From JBCCCJ01 sp039029315 (GTDB lineage: Bacteria; Bacteroidota; Bacteroidia; J057): DNA of 64,000 nucleotides. Below the pieces are notes generated by a model. That model was not told the origin of the DNA. It made no database searches and saw only the letters and a list, made by a program, of their open reading frames with translations. A program made the translations under genes and the position numbers. The stretch spans positions 69,200 to 133,199 of the forward strand of contig JBCCGK010000020.1 in assembly GCA_039029315.1 (NCBI GenBank), written 5' to 3'. This document shows, piece after piece, positions 35,385 through 45,568 of this stretch; position 1 is the stretch's first letter, and each line of letters begins with the position of its first letter.

Positions 35385-38080
35385 CAGAAATTGAAATTGT
35401 AGTTAATGGAAGGAACAGGACTCCCCAAAATAGACAATCTATTTGCTTGAGGGCTTTGGAAAGCACTTTGAGTAAAGAACACTGAGAATGGATTCCTTCG
35501 GCCGTAGACATTGAAGACCGAAAATCCCCAACTGCTACGCCAGGCTTGTTGCTTTCGATGACTTTGGCCAATGGTATAGGAGATGTCCAGTCGATGATAG
35601 GGTGGAATACGGAATGAATTCCGATCGGAATACACAGGGATATTGAGGATATTATCAGTCGAGAAATTTCCCACAGGGGCAGTAATAGGTCTTCCTGAAC
35701 TGTAAACAAAATTCAGGGCAAAATTATTCCGCCTGTTTGCCTGAAAATTCATGGTGAAGCTGATATCGTGCGGTCTGTCAAAGTTGGCCAAAAACCAATT
35801 GTTACCATTGATCACCTCATCAAGGAATTGTGCATCGGTTTTTCGCTCACTTCTGGAATAGGTATAGCCCAGGCGGCCGGTGAGTCGACCGCTGGTTTTG
35901 CGCAAGGAGAGTTCTGAACCATAAGACCTCCCTATACCTGAGATGATTTCTGTTTCCAGATGTGTGTTGACCAACAAGTTGGCCAGGTCCTTATATTCGA
36001 TCAGGTTCTCAATATCCCGATAGAAGAACTCCAGAGATGTTTCCCACAGATTATTGGCCAGATTTTTAAAAAATCCTACCGAATAGTTGTGGGCGCGAAC
36101 CGGCTCGATGAAACTGTTGCTCAATTGCCAGATATCCACTGGCGAAATCGCTGCAGTATTGGACAGTTGGTTGATGAATTGTTGGGTGCGGTTATAGCTC
36201 ATTTTGAAGGAAGTCGATTCATCAAAACTGAACCGAAGAGAAGCTCTGGGTTCTAGCCCGGAATAACTGGTAATGACCTCGCCAGCCTGATAGCTTTCCA
36301 GCCCGGTTTGATTGTCGACCAATCTGGGAGAATTCTCCGCATATACGGCGACATCGGATGGTCCCAAGGCCTGGTAGATCACATATCGAAGACCGAGGGA
36401 GAGAGAGATTCGTTCTCCAAATTCGATCTCATCATTCACATAGAACGCAATATCTCGCCCGAATTCATCGTCAACATTTACTGGAATGGTGATGGAGCTA
36501 TCGGTGAGCGGGGCAATTTGTCCTGGATTGACTGTATAGAGATTGCCTTCCATTCCAATGTTGATTGTCTGAGAAGCAGAAGGTGTGTAGGTGATTTCTG
36601 GTCGAACCTTGGTATACTGTATTCCATTTTGCATCTCAAAGGCACGATTGGACTCCGTTTCATCCCACCGACTTTGATAATCACTCAAGACACCTTCGAC
36701 ATTGAGAGACAATTTATCAGAGAGCAGATAAGAAAACTGGGCATTTGCGCCTCTGGACCTCCAACGAAAATCAAATTCACTGCTGAACTTGAATCTGTCC
36801 TGACTCCAGTATCCACTCAGGGAGAGCTTGCCCCGGTCGGAGAACCTCTGGGTGACTTTTACATTAGAATCATAAAAAAAAGCTGAACTCTCCCGAATAT
36901 TGGCAACATCTATGACATTGAATAGATAATCCGAGATGGAGAAGCGGGTGCCAAAAATGATGGAACTTTTGCCTTTTTGGATAGGGGTTTCAAAGGTCAA
37001 ACGAGAAGACACAAGGCCAATCCCTCCTCTGCCAGAAAATTTCTGGTAATTTCCTTCCTTGAGTTCGACATCCAGAACTGATGACAGGCGCCCTCCATAA
37101 CGAGCTGGCATACTTCCCTTATACAAATCTACCTTTTTGACCACATCTGAGTTGAAAAGGGAGAACAGTCCCAATACGTGAGATGAGTTGAACAAATAGA
37201 GACCATCCATCATAATCAAATTCTGGTCTACGGTTCCTCCACGAACATTGATTCCTCCCGATCCTTCACCAACTGAACTTACACCGGGCAGAAGAATCAG
37301 ACTCTTCATCACATCTGCTTCTCCCAGAAAGGAGGGCAACATCTTGATTTCTTCAATGCTCAATGCCTCCAGACCGATATCATTGGCTGAGACATTTTTG
37401 TTTTGGGCTTCAGAGGTAATCACCACTTCCCCCAATTGCAGGGCTTCTTTGGCGAGTTCCAAATCCAGATTGGCTGCACTGAGAACATTAGCGATGATTG
37501 TTTTGTCCTGATATCCTACCGATCTGAGTAAGAGTTGATGCTCCCCTGGTGGCAAGGCAAGACTGAATTTTCCGATCTCATCAGTCATGGTACCCATGCC
37601 AAGAGACTGGATCGCGATCGTCGCTCCAATGATGACTTCCTTGGTCGCCTCATCTGAAATAAATCCTTCTACTTTGAGGATATTACTTCCATCGTAAGCC
37701 TCAGATGTCCCCACCTGGATTTGTGGAATAACCTCCTGAATGCGTTGACTGAGGCTCTGTACATCAGATTTGTTCTGAAAATATTGTTGATCATACTCCT
37801 GATCCAGTTGCTTTTTGGGTGCAATGACGAAGGCGTGATCCCGATACGAAAGAAAGGAATAGTTGGTAGTGGAAAGGATAAAGGCCAGGGCTTCTTCTGC
37901 CGTTTGTAGGCTGCTATCAATAGACACCAATTGGGAATGGGCCTGAATGTCCTCTGAAGAAAAAATCCTGACATCAAAGGTCTGCTCGATCTGCTCAATG
38001 CCTTGAGTGAGCGAGAGATTCTGAGCATAAAGCCAGGGAAGGCCTCCGAAAATGAAAAAAAATAGTAGTAGATATCGCAT
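35384..38080 (-). CDS. TonB-dependent receptor with STN and carboxypeptidase-regulatory domains
   Basis: An 898-residue outer-membrane transporter. Order: signal peptide, STN domain (about 25-90; typical of receptors coupled to anti-sigma/FecR signalling), CarboxypepD_reg-like domain (about 140-225; VEGFISDEATKEVIIGATI), plug (about 240-370; GGINVRGGTVDQNLIMMDGL ... RYGGRLSSVLDV), and a ~530-residue barrel ending SINYNFNF with a terminal aromatic. Unlike SusC it is of the shorter class paired with DUF4249. Ligand unknown. First gene of a three-gene operon. Confidence 0.9.
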   Translation of the reverse strand: MRYLLLFFFIFGGLPWLYAQNLSLTQGIEQIEQTFDVRIFSSEDIQAHSQLVSIDSSLQTAEEALAFILSTTNYSFLSYRDHAFVIAPKKQLDQEYDQQYFQNKSDVQSLSQRIQEVIPQIQVGTSEAYDGSNILKVEGFISDEATKEVIIGATIAIQSLGMGTMTDEIGKFSLALPPGEHQLLLRSVGYQDKTIIANVLSAANLDLELAKEALQLGEVVITSEAQNKNVSANDIGLEALSIEEIKMLPSFLGEADVMKSLILLPGVSSVGEGSGGINVRGGTVDQNLIMMDGLYLFNSSHVLGLFSLFNSDVVKKVDLYKGSMPARYGGRLSSVLDVELKEGNYQKFSGRGGIGLVSSRLTFETPIQKGKSSIIFGTRFSISDYLFNVIDVANIRESSAFFYDSNVKVTQRFSDRGKLSLSGYWSQDRFKFSSEFDFRWRSRGANAQFSYLLSDKLSLNVEGVLSDYQSRWDETESNRAFEMQNGIQYTKVRPEITYTPSASQTINIGMEGNLYTVNPGQIAPLTDSSITIPVNVDDEFGRDIAFYVNDEIEFGERISLSLGLRYVIYQALGPSDVAVYAENSPRLVDNQTGLESYQAGEVITSYSGLEPRASLRFSFDESTSFKMSYNRTQQFINQLSNTAAISPVDIWQLSNSFIEPVRAHNYSVGFFKNLANNLWETSLEFFYRDIENLIEYKDLANLLVNTHLETEIISGIGRSYGSELSLRKTSGRLTGRLGYTYSRSERKTDAQFLDEVINGNNWFLANFDRPHDISFTMNFQANRRNNFALNFVYSSGRPITAPVGNFSTDNILNIPVYSDRNSFRIPPYHRLDISYTIGQSHRKQQAWRSSWGFSVFNVYGRRNPFSVFFTQSAFQSPQANRLSILGSPVPSINYNFNF

Positions 38081-38217
38081 CCTGCTGTCGAAATGTTCTG
38101 CAAAACCCTAAAATTAAGGGATTATATGAGAAACCTGTCTGTATGAACAAATGTTTTCACATAAATCAGATTGAAGTACTCCTATTGATCTGCAAACACT
38201 TCTCTGGACAATCCTTT

Positions 38218-38247
38218 TTGCTGATCCGCCCCAAAAGATTATCTTTA
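38218..38247 (+). promoter_or_regulatory. Candidate Bacteroidota promoter
   Basis: TTG at 38218-38220 (in CTTTTTG) and TATCTTTA at 38240-38247 are spaced by 19 bases, close to the Bacteroidota -33 TTG / -7 TAnnTTTG pattern, with A in place of the last G. It lies 43 bases before the start of the plug lipoprotein gene. Confidence 0.4.
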
Positions 38248-38290
38248 TAGCTATAGCTCTTCTTTTCCTTCACCACTAATCCCCATCAAA

Positions 38291-38740
38291 ATGAAAATAA
38301 TGAATCACTCTCAGCTTGGAATCCTCCTCATTACAGCTTTTATAAGCCTCTGCTTTGTTAGTTGTACCTCTTCCAGTCAAAGCATGAGTGCCAAAAGAGC
38401 ACCTGCTGAAGTGAACTCTATGGGATATTTGAAGACCAATCAGCAAAATCCTTCCAATCTGGAGCTGGCTGACCACCTTCGCAAGGTATCCGGCCTGGTT
38501 GTTTCAGGAAAAGGACAGAATGTGAACATTCGGGTAAGAGGAGTGAATTCGATCAATGGAAGTACAGAACCTCTTTTCGTACTGGACGGAACTCCTCTTG
38601 GCGACAATTATGGATCAGTCGCAGATGCAATCAATCCCAATGACATCAAATCGATTCGCGTATTGAAAGGGGCAGATGCAACCTTGTATGGAACACGTGG
38701 AGCCAATGGTGTGATTTTGATTCGAATGAATAAGAACTAG
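38291..38740 (+). CDS. Standalone TonB-dependent receptor plug-domain lipoprotein
   Basis: A 149-residue lipoprotein (lipobox LCFVSC) consisting only of a receptor plug: LADHLRKVSGLVV, VNIRVRGVNSINGSTEPLFVLDG, IKSIRVLKGADATLYGTRGANGVILI. In SusC-type receptors this segment fills the barrel, but no barrel or signal for one follows; the frame ends naturally. Such plug-only proteins are widespread in Bacteroidota, with unclear roles; it might sit in the periplasm or compete with receptors for partners. A cytochrome-FG-GAP gene begins 47 bases downstream, and may be cotranscribed. Confidence 0.8.
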   Translation: MKIMNHSQLGILLITAFISLCFVSCTSSSQSMSAKRAPAEVNSMGYLKTNQQNPSNLELADHLRKVSGLVVSGKGQNVNIRVRGVNSINGSTEPLFVLDGTPLGDNYGSVADAINPNDIKSIRVLKGADATLYGTRGANGVILIRMNKN

Positions 38741-38787
38741 TTGCGAAGCATCATCACAAGGACAGGTAGACTTCAAGGATAAATTGA

Positions 38788-40338
38788 ATGAATGACAGAA
38801 CATCTTTCTGGAAACCATCCCTCTTGTCCTTGATCGTATCGATATTCCTGTGTGCGAGTCTGGACATCGCTTGTGTGCCAGATGCCAGACCTTCCAATGG
38901 AGAAGCGCTGGCACGGGTACATTGTGGCTCCTGCCATATGTTTCCTGAACCTGACTTACTGCCAAGCTCCATCTGGAAAGAACAGGTCCTTCCATTGATG
39001 GGAGAATATTTGGGGATAGATGACCCTTCGGTTACCCCCATCAAGGATCAGTCCCTTGAGGCCCAATACAACATTGCCAAGACAGGGCTTTTTCCCAAAA
39101 CTCCCAAAATATCGGAACAAGAATGGAGAGCTATTCAGCAATATTTTATTGAGCATGCACCAGATTCCATTCTTCCTCAGAATCTGCCCGTGAATATTCA
39201 TAAAGAACTGCCTGGATTTCAAACAAAAGCTGTGCAGTTCTCTTTGCCGGGAGGAGGCATGACCGCATTTGTGAAGTATGATTCATTCGCACATCGAATC
39301 TGGGCCTCAGATGGCCGCAACCTCTTGTTCGAACTGGACAATACTGGCAAAATTTTGTCATCACAACAGACCCCAAGCCCTGTTGTAGATGCCATCTTCC
39401 GTCCAGAAGGCGCATATAATTGGCTGACAATAGGAGGAATATTGCCCAATGATAGAGAGCAAGGCGTCTTATGGGCCGCAGACCATACAGCGAATTTTGA
39501 TCCCTTGATTGACAAGCTTGGCCGTCCGGTAGATGTCGCCGTGGCAGACTTGAATCAGGATGGCAAAGAAGATATCGTTCTGAGTAATTTTGGAAATCAT
39601 GCAGGACAATTGGTCTGGTATGCAGGCCAGGACAACGGAACCTATGAAGCACATGTGCTGTCTCCCTTTCCAGGGGCTACCCGAACTGAGATTGTGGATA
39701 TGAATCAGGATGGCAAATTGGATATCATTGTCCTAATGGGACAAGGCAACGAAGGTATATTTGCTTACCTCAATCAAGGAGAGAATCGCTTCAAACAGCA
39801 AGTCCTGTTGCGCTTCCCGCCATTATTTGGGTCCAGCTATTTTGAATTGCTAGATATGGACAACGATGGAGATCTGGATATCCTGTACACCAATGGAGAC
39901 AATGCCGACTACTCTTTCTGTTATAAATCCTACCATGGTGTGAGGATATTCCTCAATGACGGAGAATGGAACTTTGAGCAATGCTACTTTGCTCCGGTTC
40001 TGGGAGCGACTAAAGCCATTGGGAGAGATTTTGATCAGGATGGGCAGATAGAGATTGCCTTGATTGCGTTCTTTACGGATATGCATGCTGAAGGACAAGG
40101 AGGGTTTTTATATTTCGACAATCAAGAAATGTCAAATTTATGGAACTTCGAAACCACCTCATTTTTAGCTGCCCAGGATGGGCGATGGTTGGTGATGGAC
40201 GCAGCAGACATAGACGAAGATGGAGATGAAGATATCTTATTGGGTTCCTTTATTTTTTCCGCCTCTCCAAGCCCTCCTGAACTAGTAAAACGATGGCAAA
40301 ACAATCCATTGAATCTCATGATTCTGGAAAGAAAATAG
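38788..40338 (+). CDS. Cytochrome c / FG-GAP repeat fusion protein
   Basis: N-terminal export signal (LLSLIVSIFLCASLDIAC), immediately followed by a short cytochrome-like segment with the heme motif CGSCH and MFPEPDLLP. Then about 350 residues of FG-GAP/VCBS propeller repeats with Asp-rich loops: DLNQDGKEDIV, DMNQDGKLDII, DMDNDGDLDIL, DFDQDGQIEIAL, DIDEDGDEDILL. Family members are surface or periplasmic and of unknown function; the fused heme site suggests a redox link to the CxxCH dehydrogenases elsewhere in the window. It lies between the plug lipoprotein and the SusC gene on the same strand. Confidence 0.8.
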   Translation: MNDRTSFWKPSLLSLIVSIFLCASLDIACVPDARPSNGEALARVHCGSCHMFPEPDLLPSSIWKEQVLPLMGEYLGIDDPSVTPIKDQSLEAQYNIAKTGLFPKTPKISEQEWRAIQQYFIEHAPDSILPQNLPVNIHKELPGFQTKAVQFSLPGGGMTAFVKYDSFAHRIWASDGRNLLFELDNTGKILSSQQTPSPVVDAIFRPEGAYNWLTIGGILPNDREQGVLWAADHTANFDPLIDKLGRPVDVAVADLNQDGKEDIVLSNFGNHAGQLVWYAGQDNGTYEAHVLSPFPGATRTEIVDMNQDGKLDIIVLMGQGNEGIFAYLNQGENRFKQQVLLRFPPLFGSSYFELLDMDNDGDLDILYTNGDNADYSFCYKSYHGVRIFLNDGEWNFEQCYFAPVLGATKAIGRDFDQDGQIEIALIAFFTDMHAEGQGGFLYFDNQEMSNLWNFETTSFLAAQDGRWLVMDAADIDEDGDEDILLGSFIFSASPSPPELVKRWQNNPLNLMILERK

Positions 40339-40438
40339 GTATTAATCAAAGGATTACATGAGTGGGCTACACAACTTTTTGGGCAGAAAAAAAAATATTT
40401 CTATTTTACAACAGTTTATTTCGGTACTAACTCAAATT

Positions 40439-40446
40439 TATGTTTG
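40439..40446 (+). promoter_or_regulatory. Candidate Bacteroidota -7 promoter element for susC-like gene
   Basis: TATGTTTG matches TAnnTTTG exactly and lies 27 bases before the SusC-like start codon, in an AT-rich leader that begins after the stop of the previous gene. A convincing -33 TTG is not seen. Confidence 0.45.
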
Positions 40447-40472
40447 AATTTTGTAAGATCAATTAGGTAATT

Positions 40473-43400
40473 ATGACAGCAAAACTACTACTTACTTTCA
40501 AAAAAGTATGGCTTGTCGCACTTTTGGCTGTGTTATCAACAGGGATGACATTTGCGCAGAAGACCATTACTGGAACCATCCTGGATTCCAGAAGTGGTGA
40601 TGGGCTGATCGGTGCTTCGGTGCTGGTCGAAGGGACTACTGTTGGTACACTCGCGGATGACAATGGAAAGTTCAGCCTCCGGGTGAATGAAGGAGATGTA
40701 TTGAACGTCTCATACGTTGGTTATACCAGCCAAAAACTCACCATTGGCTCAGCTAATGAGTACACCATTAATTTGGTGCAGGGACAGCTGGATGAAGTTG
40801 TCATCACAGGGTATACTGCACAGTCCAAGAAGAAAATTTCTGGTGCGGTCAGCTCCATTGTTGCAGACGATATCGCCAATATCCCTGCTGCCAGTGTGAG
40901 TAACAGACTTCAGGGAAAAGTCTCCGGGGTTAATGTAACCCAGTCAGGCGCACCTGGATCAGGGGTATCGGTCAGGATTCGTGGGTATGGGACCATTGGG
41001 AACAATGAACCATTGTATATCGTGGATGGGATTCCATTGGAAGGGATGACTACCCTTTTGGACATCAATCCCAGCGATGTAGAATCTATTCAGGTCTTGA
41101 AAGATGCTTCCGCAGCCTCTATCTATGGAGCACGTGCTGCAAATGGTGTAATCATCGTTACCACCAAGAAAGGATCTGCCAGAGGAGGAACAACCGTTAC
41201 CTTTGATGGATATGTCGGGGTAGAAACAAATGGAGCCTTCCCAGAGATGTTGAGTTCTCAGGAACTGGGAGATGTCATCTTTGAGCAGCAGCGAAACGCA
41301 GGCCTGGTTCCTTCTCATGCACAGTATGGAAATGGATCATCAGCCGTGATTCCTGAGTACATCTTCCCTGCTGGAGGAAGAACTGGATCACCTGAAGTTG
41401 ATCCCGCCCTGTATGACAGAGAATCTTATCCGATTACCAGAACTGCTCCCGGAGAGGGAACAGACTGGTGGGATGTTGGATGGAATCCAGGCATGATGCA
41501 GAACTACAACATCGGCATCAGTGGTGGCAACGAACATGCACAATTTGCAGTTGGTTCAGGCTATTTCATGCAAGAAGGAACCTTGTTGAACTCCAGCTAT
41601 GAGCGATACAACGTCCGTGCAAACTCTCTGATTCGAGTGAAAAAATGGTTCCGAATAGGCCAGACTCTGAACGTTTCTTACTCCAAGAAGCAGAATCCTG
41701 GTGGAACCTCTGGTGGCCAAAACGAGAATGGTCTTATTTCTTCTTTCTACAAAGCCGTTCCATTGATTCCTCTATATGACGAAGGTGGAAACTTTGGAGG
41801 AAGTAAAGGTGCTCAGGTAGGTGCCGGTGGACCATTTGCTGGCTTGATGAGAGATGCCAATGACTACAACAGACGATTCAGAATGATCGGCAACCTGTAT
41901 GGAGAAGTAGATATCTTTGACGGATTGACTGCAAAGTCCAGTATCAACATTGACTACAATACTTCTTTCAACAAAAACTGGGTTGGACGAAACTATGAAG
42001 CAGCTGAGCCACGAACTGCTCACGTATTGAATTCATATTTCGATATCAACTCCTCCTGGACATGGTACAATACCTTGAACTACAACAAAAACTTTGGTGA
42101 GCATACCATTAACCTTCTTGGAGGAACTGAAGCGATCCGTAGCCAATATGACTTCCTGAGTGGTCAGCGAATTGGATTCTTCAGTGATGATATTGATTAT
42201 CGTCATATCAATGCCGGTGAGCCTACTGGTCAAATTGTCAACGGTAGTGCTTCTCAAAGAGCGCTCTTCTCTATCTTTGGAAAATTTGACTATGATTTCC
42301 AGGGAAAATACATCTTTAGTGCAACAGTTCGCCGAGATGGTTCTTCTGTATTTGGTGCTGGGAACCGATATGGTGTCTTCCCTGCTTTCAGTGCAGCATG
42401 GCGTCTGTCTGATGAAGCCTTCATGCAAGATGTGGCATTCATCAATGACTTCAAATTGAGAGCTGGATGGGGACAAACAGGAAACCAGAAGATTGGTCAG
42501 CGGATCTTCTCAACCTTTGGGTCCAATCCTCAATTCAATAGCTATGACATCAATGGAAGCAATGGCGCAGAAGTTACAGGATTTGATAGTTCTGTATTTG
42601 GGAATCCAAATGTGAAGTGGGAATCTACTACTTCTCTCAACATTGGGTTTGATGCCTCATTCCTGAGTGATCGATTGGGACTGTCTTTTGACTGGTTCAA
42701 CAATGACACAGAAGATATGTTGACAGAGGTTCCTCCTTCCAGTTTGGCAGGGGTTGCGTCTAATCCTTTCATCAATATTGGTGAGGTAAATAACACTGGA
42801 TTTGATGTCGAATTGAGTCTTTCCAGCCCAGCCGGAAGCGAGTTTACTTACGACTTTGGTGTGAATGTATCTCGATACAAGAATGAAGTAACTCAACTTG
42901 CTACAGACGCGCAGGAAATCATCTCTGGTGGCTTCCGTTCATTTGAAGCGACTATCACACGACCTGGTGATCCCATCTCTTCCTATTATGGATTGATCAT
43001 TGATGGTGTCTTCCAGACACAAGCTGAAGTTGACGCACACGCTGACCAAACTGGAAAAGCTGTAGGTCGATGGAAATTCAGAGATATCAATGAAGATGGA
43101 ATCGTCAATGATGATGACCGTACGATCCTAGGAAACCCTCACCCGGACTTCGCTTATGGATTCACTGCAAACTTTGCCTGGAAAGGATTTGATTTCTCTC
43201 TCTTTATTCAGGGTGTACAAGGAAATGAAGTATTCAATACCAATGTCCTGTTTGCAGACCTCTTCCAGTTCCAGGGGAACAGAAGAAGAAAAGTTATTGA
43301 GCAGTCATGGGGATACCCAGGAGTGAACAATGAAACAGCTGAGTTGCCACAGATCAACCAAAATGCACCTGTCATTGAAAAGGATGCCAACTCTTACTAT

Positions 43401-43673
43401 GTAGAAGATGGATCATACGTCCGATTCAAAAATGCGAACCTCGGTTACACCCTTCCTGATGGCATCACCAATTCTATCGGTTTGGGCAGAGTCAGAATCT
43501 ACGTTGCAGCCAATAACTTCATTACCATCACTTCTTATGAAGGACTTGATCCTGAGATTTCTGTAAACAACATTAACTCAAGTGGTCAGAATCAGGATAT
43601 CTCTATTGGTCTTGACAAAGGAAACTACCCTGTCGTGAAGTCATTCATGGGAGGATTGAACATCACATTCTAA
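40473..43673 (+). CDS. SusC/RagA-family TonB-linked outer-membrane protein
   Basis: A 1066-residue glycan or peptide importer. Signal peptide (VALLAVLSTGMTFAQ), CarboxypepD_reg-like domain (about 30-105; ITGTILDSRSGDGLIGASV ... DDNGKFSLRV ... VSYVGYTSQ), the TonB-box region LDEVVITGYTAQSKKKISG, plug (SVRIRGYGTIGNNEPLYIV ... ASAASIYGARAANGVIIVTT), and a long barrel ending GGLNITF. It imports an oligomer handed over by the SusD partner encoded 41 bases downstream. The substrate cannot be read from sequence, though GH16 and sulfatase genes in the window suggest polysaccharide use. Confidence 0.95.
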   Translation: MTAKLLLTFKKVWLVALLAVLSTGMTFAQKTITGTILDSRSGDGLIGASVLVEGTTVGTLADDNGKFSLRVNEGDVLNVSYVGYTSQKLTIGSANEYTINLVQGQLDEVVITGYTAQSKKKISGAVSSIVADDIANIPAASVSNRLQGKVSGVNVTQSGAPGSGVSVRIRGYGTIGNNEPLYIVDGIPLEGMTTLLDINPSDVESIQVLKDASAASIYGARAANGVIIVTTKKGSARGGTTVTFDGYVGVETNGAFPEMLSSQELGDVIFEQQRNAGLVPSHAQYGNGSSAVIPEYIFPAGGRTGSPEVDPALYDRESYPITRTAPGEGTDWWDVGWNPGMMQNYNIGISGGNEHAQFAVGSGYFMQEGTLLNSSYERYNVRANSLIRVKKWFRIGQTLNVSYSKKQNPGGTSGGQNENGLISSFYKAVPLIPLYDEGGNFGGSKGAQVGAGGPFAGLMRDANDYNRRFRMIGNLYGEVDIFDGLTAKSSINIDYNTSFNKNWVGRNYEAAEPRTAHVLNSYFDINSSWTWYNTLNYNKNFGEHTINLLGGTEAIRSQYDFLSGQRIGFFSDDIDYRHINAGEPTGQIVNGSASQRALFSIFGKFDYDFQGKYIFSATVRRDGSSVFGAGNRYGVFPAFSAAWRLSDEAFMQDVAFINDFKLRAGWGQTGNQKIGQRIFSTFGSNPQFNSYDINGSNGAEVTGFDSSVFGNPNVKWESTTSLNIGFDASFLSDRLGLSFDWFNNDTEDMLTEVPPSSLAGVASNPFINIGEVNNTGFDVELSLSSPAGSEFTYDFGVNVSRYKNEVTQLATDAQEIISGGFRSFEATITRPGDPISSYYGLIIDGVFQTQAEVDAHADQTGKAVGRWKFRDINEDGIVNDDDRTILGNPHPDFAYGFTANFAWKGFDFSLFIQGVQGNEVFNTNVLFADLFQFQGNRRRKVIEQSWGYPGVNNETAELPQINQNAPVIEKDANSYYVEDGSYVRFKNANLGYTLPDGITNSIGLGRVRIYVAANNFITITSYEGLDPEISVNNINSSGQNQDISIGLDKGNYPVVKSFMGGLNITF

Positions 43674-43714
43674 TCTCATTTCTCAATTATTTATTATCAA
43701 TTAGAATCATAGAA

Positions 43715-45430
43715 ATGAAAAAAATCATATATATATCAATCGTTTTTGCAGCCATTGCGATCGCGGTTGCCTGTAATGAGGAATTTTTGGATCTCAAGCC
43801 CCAAGGTGTATTGAGTGAAGATGTCCTTCAGTCAGATGATGGAGTGGAAGCACTCCTCATTGCTGCCTACTCTGCCCTGGATACCTGGTCCGGTTGGGCT
43901 GTCGGTGCACCCTGGGAGTCTGCTGCTTCCAACTGGGTCATGGGAGATGTCTACTCTGATGATGCCTACAAAGGAACAGATGTGAATGACCAGCCGCCAA
44001 TCAACCCTATGGAGCGATATGAGCACCAGGCTGACAATCCTTATGTCTGGAGCAAATGGGCAGCTACTTATGATGCTGTTTCCAGAACCAATGACCTGCT
44101 TCGGGTTTTGGGCAATACTGAGGACATCACCCAGGACGCCAGCACTCAGATTCTTGCTGAAGGCCGATTCCTCCGCGCTCATTATCACTTCGAGTTGAAA
44201 AAGGTCTATGATAACATTACTTACCTGGATGAAACAACAGATGTTTTCTCCTCCAATACCACTGATATCTGGCCAAATATCGAAGCGGATCTTGAGTTTG
44301 CTGTTGCAAATCTGCCAAATGAGCCAAGAAATGGTCAGAAAGGACGAGCTACCAAGTATGCTGCTCAGGCACTTTTGGCCAAAGTTCATTTGTTCCAGAA
44401 TGATCCTGCTGCCGCCAAGTCACTGCTAGATGCCGTGATCAATAGTGGACAGTATTCCTTGACCACAGAGTATCATGAGAACTTCCGAATCTCTGGAGAC
44501 AACAACTCAGAATCAATCTTCCAATTGCAGGCTTCCGTAAATGGTGCCAGCTTCTCAAACGGAAACTTGGGCGACATCCTGAACTTCACCCATACAGGTG
44601 GACCTGGAGGATGCTGTGGATTCCATCAGCCTTCTCAGAACCTTGTCAATGTTCATAAGACTACTGCAGAAGGATTCCCCATGTTTGATACCTTCAACAA
44701 TGAAGATCTGAAAAATGACCAGGGTCTTCTTCCAACAGATGACTTTGAGCCTACTACTGATCCTTTGGACCCACGTCTGGACTGGTCTGTTGGTCGTCGG
44801 GGAATCCCTTATCTGGATTGGGGAGATCATAATTCTAACTGGGTACGGGATCAATCCTATGGTGGTCCTTATAGCCCCAAGAAAATGGTCTACTATCAAG
44901 CTGAAGCCGGAACCGGAAACCAGGTTGGTTACTGGGGTGGTGGCTTGTCTGCCAACAACTATAGCTTCATCCGATATGCAGATGTCCTGCTGTGGAGAGC
45001 CGAAGTTGCTGTTAGCGAAAATGATCTGAACACTGCCAGAACCTATGTCAACATGGTTCGTGCACGTGCCGCCAATCCTGACACATGGGTCATGAGAGGA
45101 GATACAGCTGCTGCTGCAAATTATGTGATCAGTGAATATCCAGAAAATCACACGATGTTCACCAGCAAAGACAATGCTGAAAAAGCTGTTCAGTATGAGA
45201 GAAGAATTGAGTTGGCCATGGAAGGACACCGATTCTTTGATCTCGTTCGTTGGGGAATTGCCAAAGAAACCATCGACGCATATCTGGAGAAGGAAAAAAC
45301 CAAGCGTACCTACCTGCAAGGAGCTAACTTCGATGCTTACAATGTCCGTCATCCAATTCCAAGACGTGCGTTGATCAGAAGTATCCAGGGTGGAGCTGAA
45401 ACACTTGTTCAGAATGAAGGATATAACTAG
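43715..45430 (+). CDS. SusD/RagB-family nutrient-binding lipoprotein
   Basis: A 571-residue surface lipoprotein: lipobox AIAVAC, the classical start NEEFLDLKPQGVLSEDVL, TPR-like helices (EGRFLRAHYHFELKKVYDNI is the conserved SusD segment; ATKYAAQALLAKVHL follows), and the C-terminal RRIELAMEGHRFFDLVRWG motif diagnostic of the family. It caps the SusC barrel and captures substrate. Directly follows SusC and ends at a strong terminator. Confidence 0.95.
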   Translation: MKKIIYISIVFAAIAIAVACNEEFLDLKPQGVLSEDVLQSDDGVEALLIAAYSALDTWSGWAVGAPWESAASNWVMGDVYSDDAYKGTDVNDQPPINPMERYEHQADNPYVWSKWAATYDAVSRTNDLLRVLGNTEDITQDASTQILAEGRFLRAHYHFELKKVYDNITYLDETTDVFSSNTTDIWPNIEADLEFAVANLPNEPRNGQKGRATKYAAQALLAKVHLFQNDPAAAKSLLDAVINSGQYSLTTEYHENFRISGDNNSESIFQLQASVNGASFSNGNLGDILNFTHTGGPGGCCGFHQPSQNLVNVHKTTAEGFPMFDTFNNEDLKNDQGLLPTDDFEPTTDPLDPRLDWSVGRRGIPYLDWGDHNSNWVRDQSYGGPYSPKKMVYYQAEAGTGNQVGYWGGGLSANNYSFIRYADVLLWRAEVAVSENDLNTARTYVNMVRARAANPDTWVMRGDTAAAANYVISEYPENHTMFTSKDNAEKAVQYERRIELAMEGHRFFDLVRWGIAKETIDAYLEKEKTKRTYLQGANFDAYNVRHPIPRRALIRSIQGGAETLVQNEGYN

Positions 45431-45459
45431 GATTTCCTAACATTATCTCAGCATAATTT

Positions 45460-45494
45460 GAGGCGGGAATGTTCATCATTTCCGCCTCTTTTTT
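45460..45494 (+). terminator. Rho-independent terminator after SusC/SusD
   Basis: GAGGCGGGAATG and CATTTCCGCCTC pair almost perfectly (one G-T wobble) around a TTCAT loop, followed by six or more T. It lies 29 bases after the SusD stop codon. Confidence 0.88.
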
Positions 45495-45568
45495 ATTCCA
45501 AAAAAGCAAACCTCCCTAATTCTCCTTATCTTTGCAGACTGAATACAAGAGCTTGTTTGAAGGGATAT

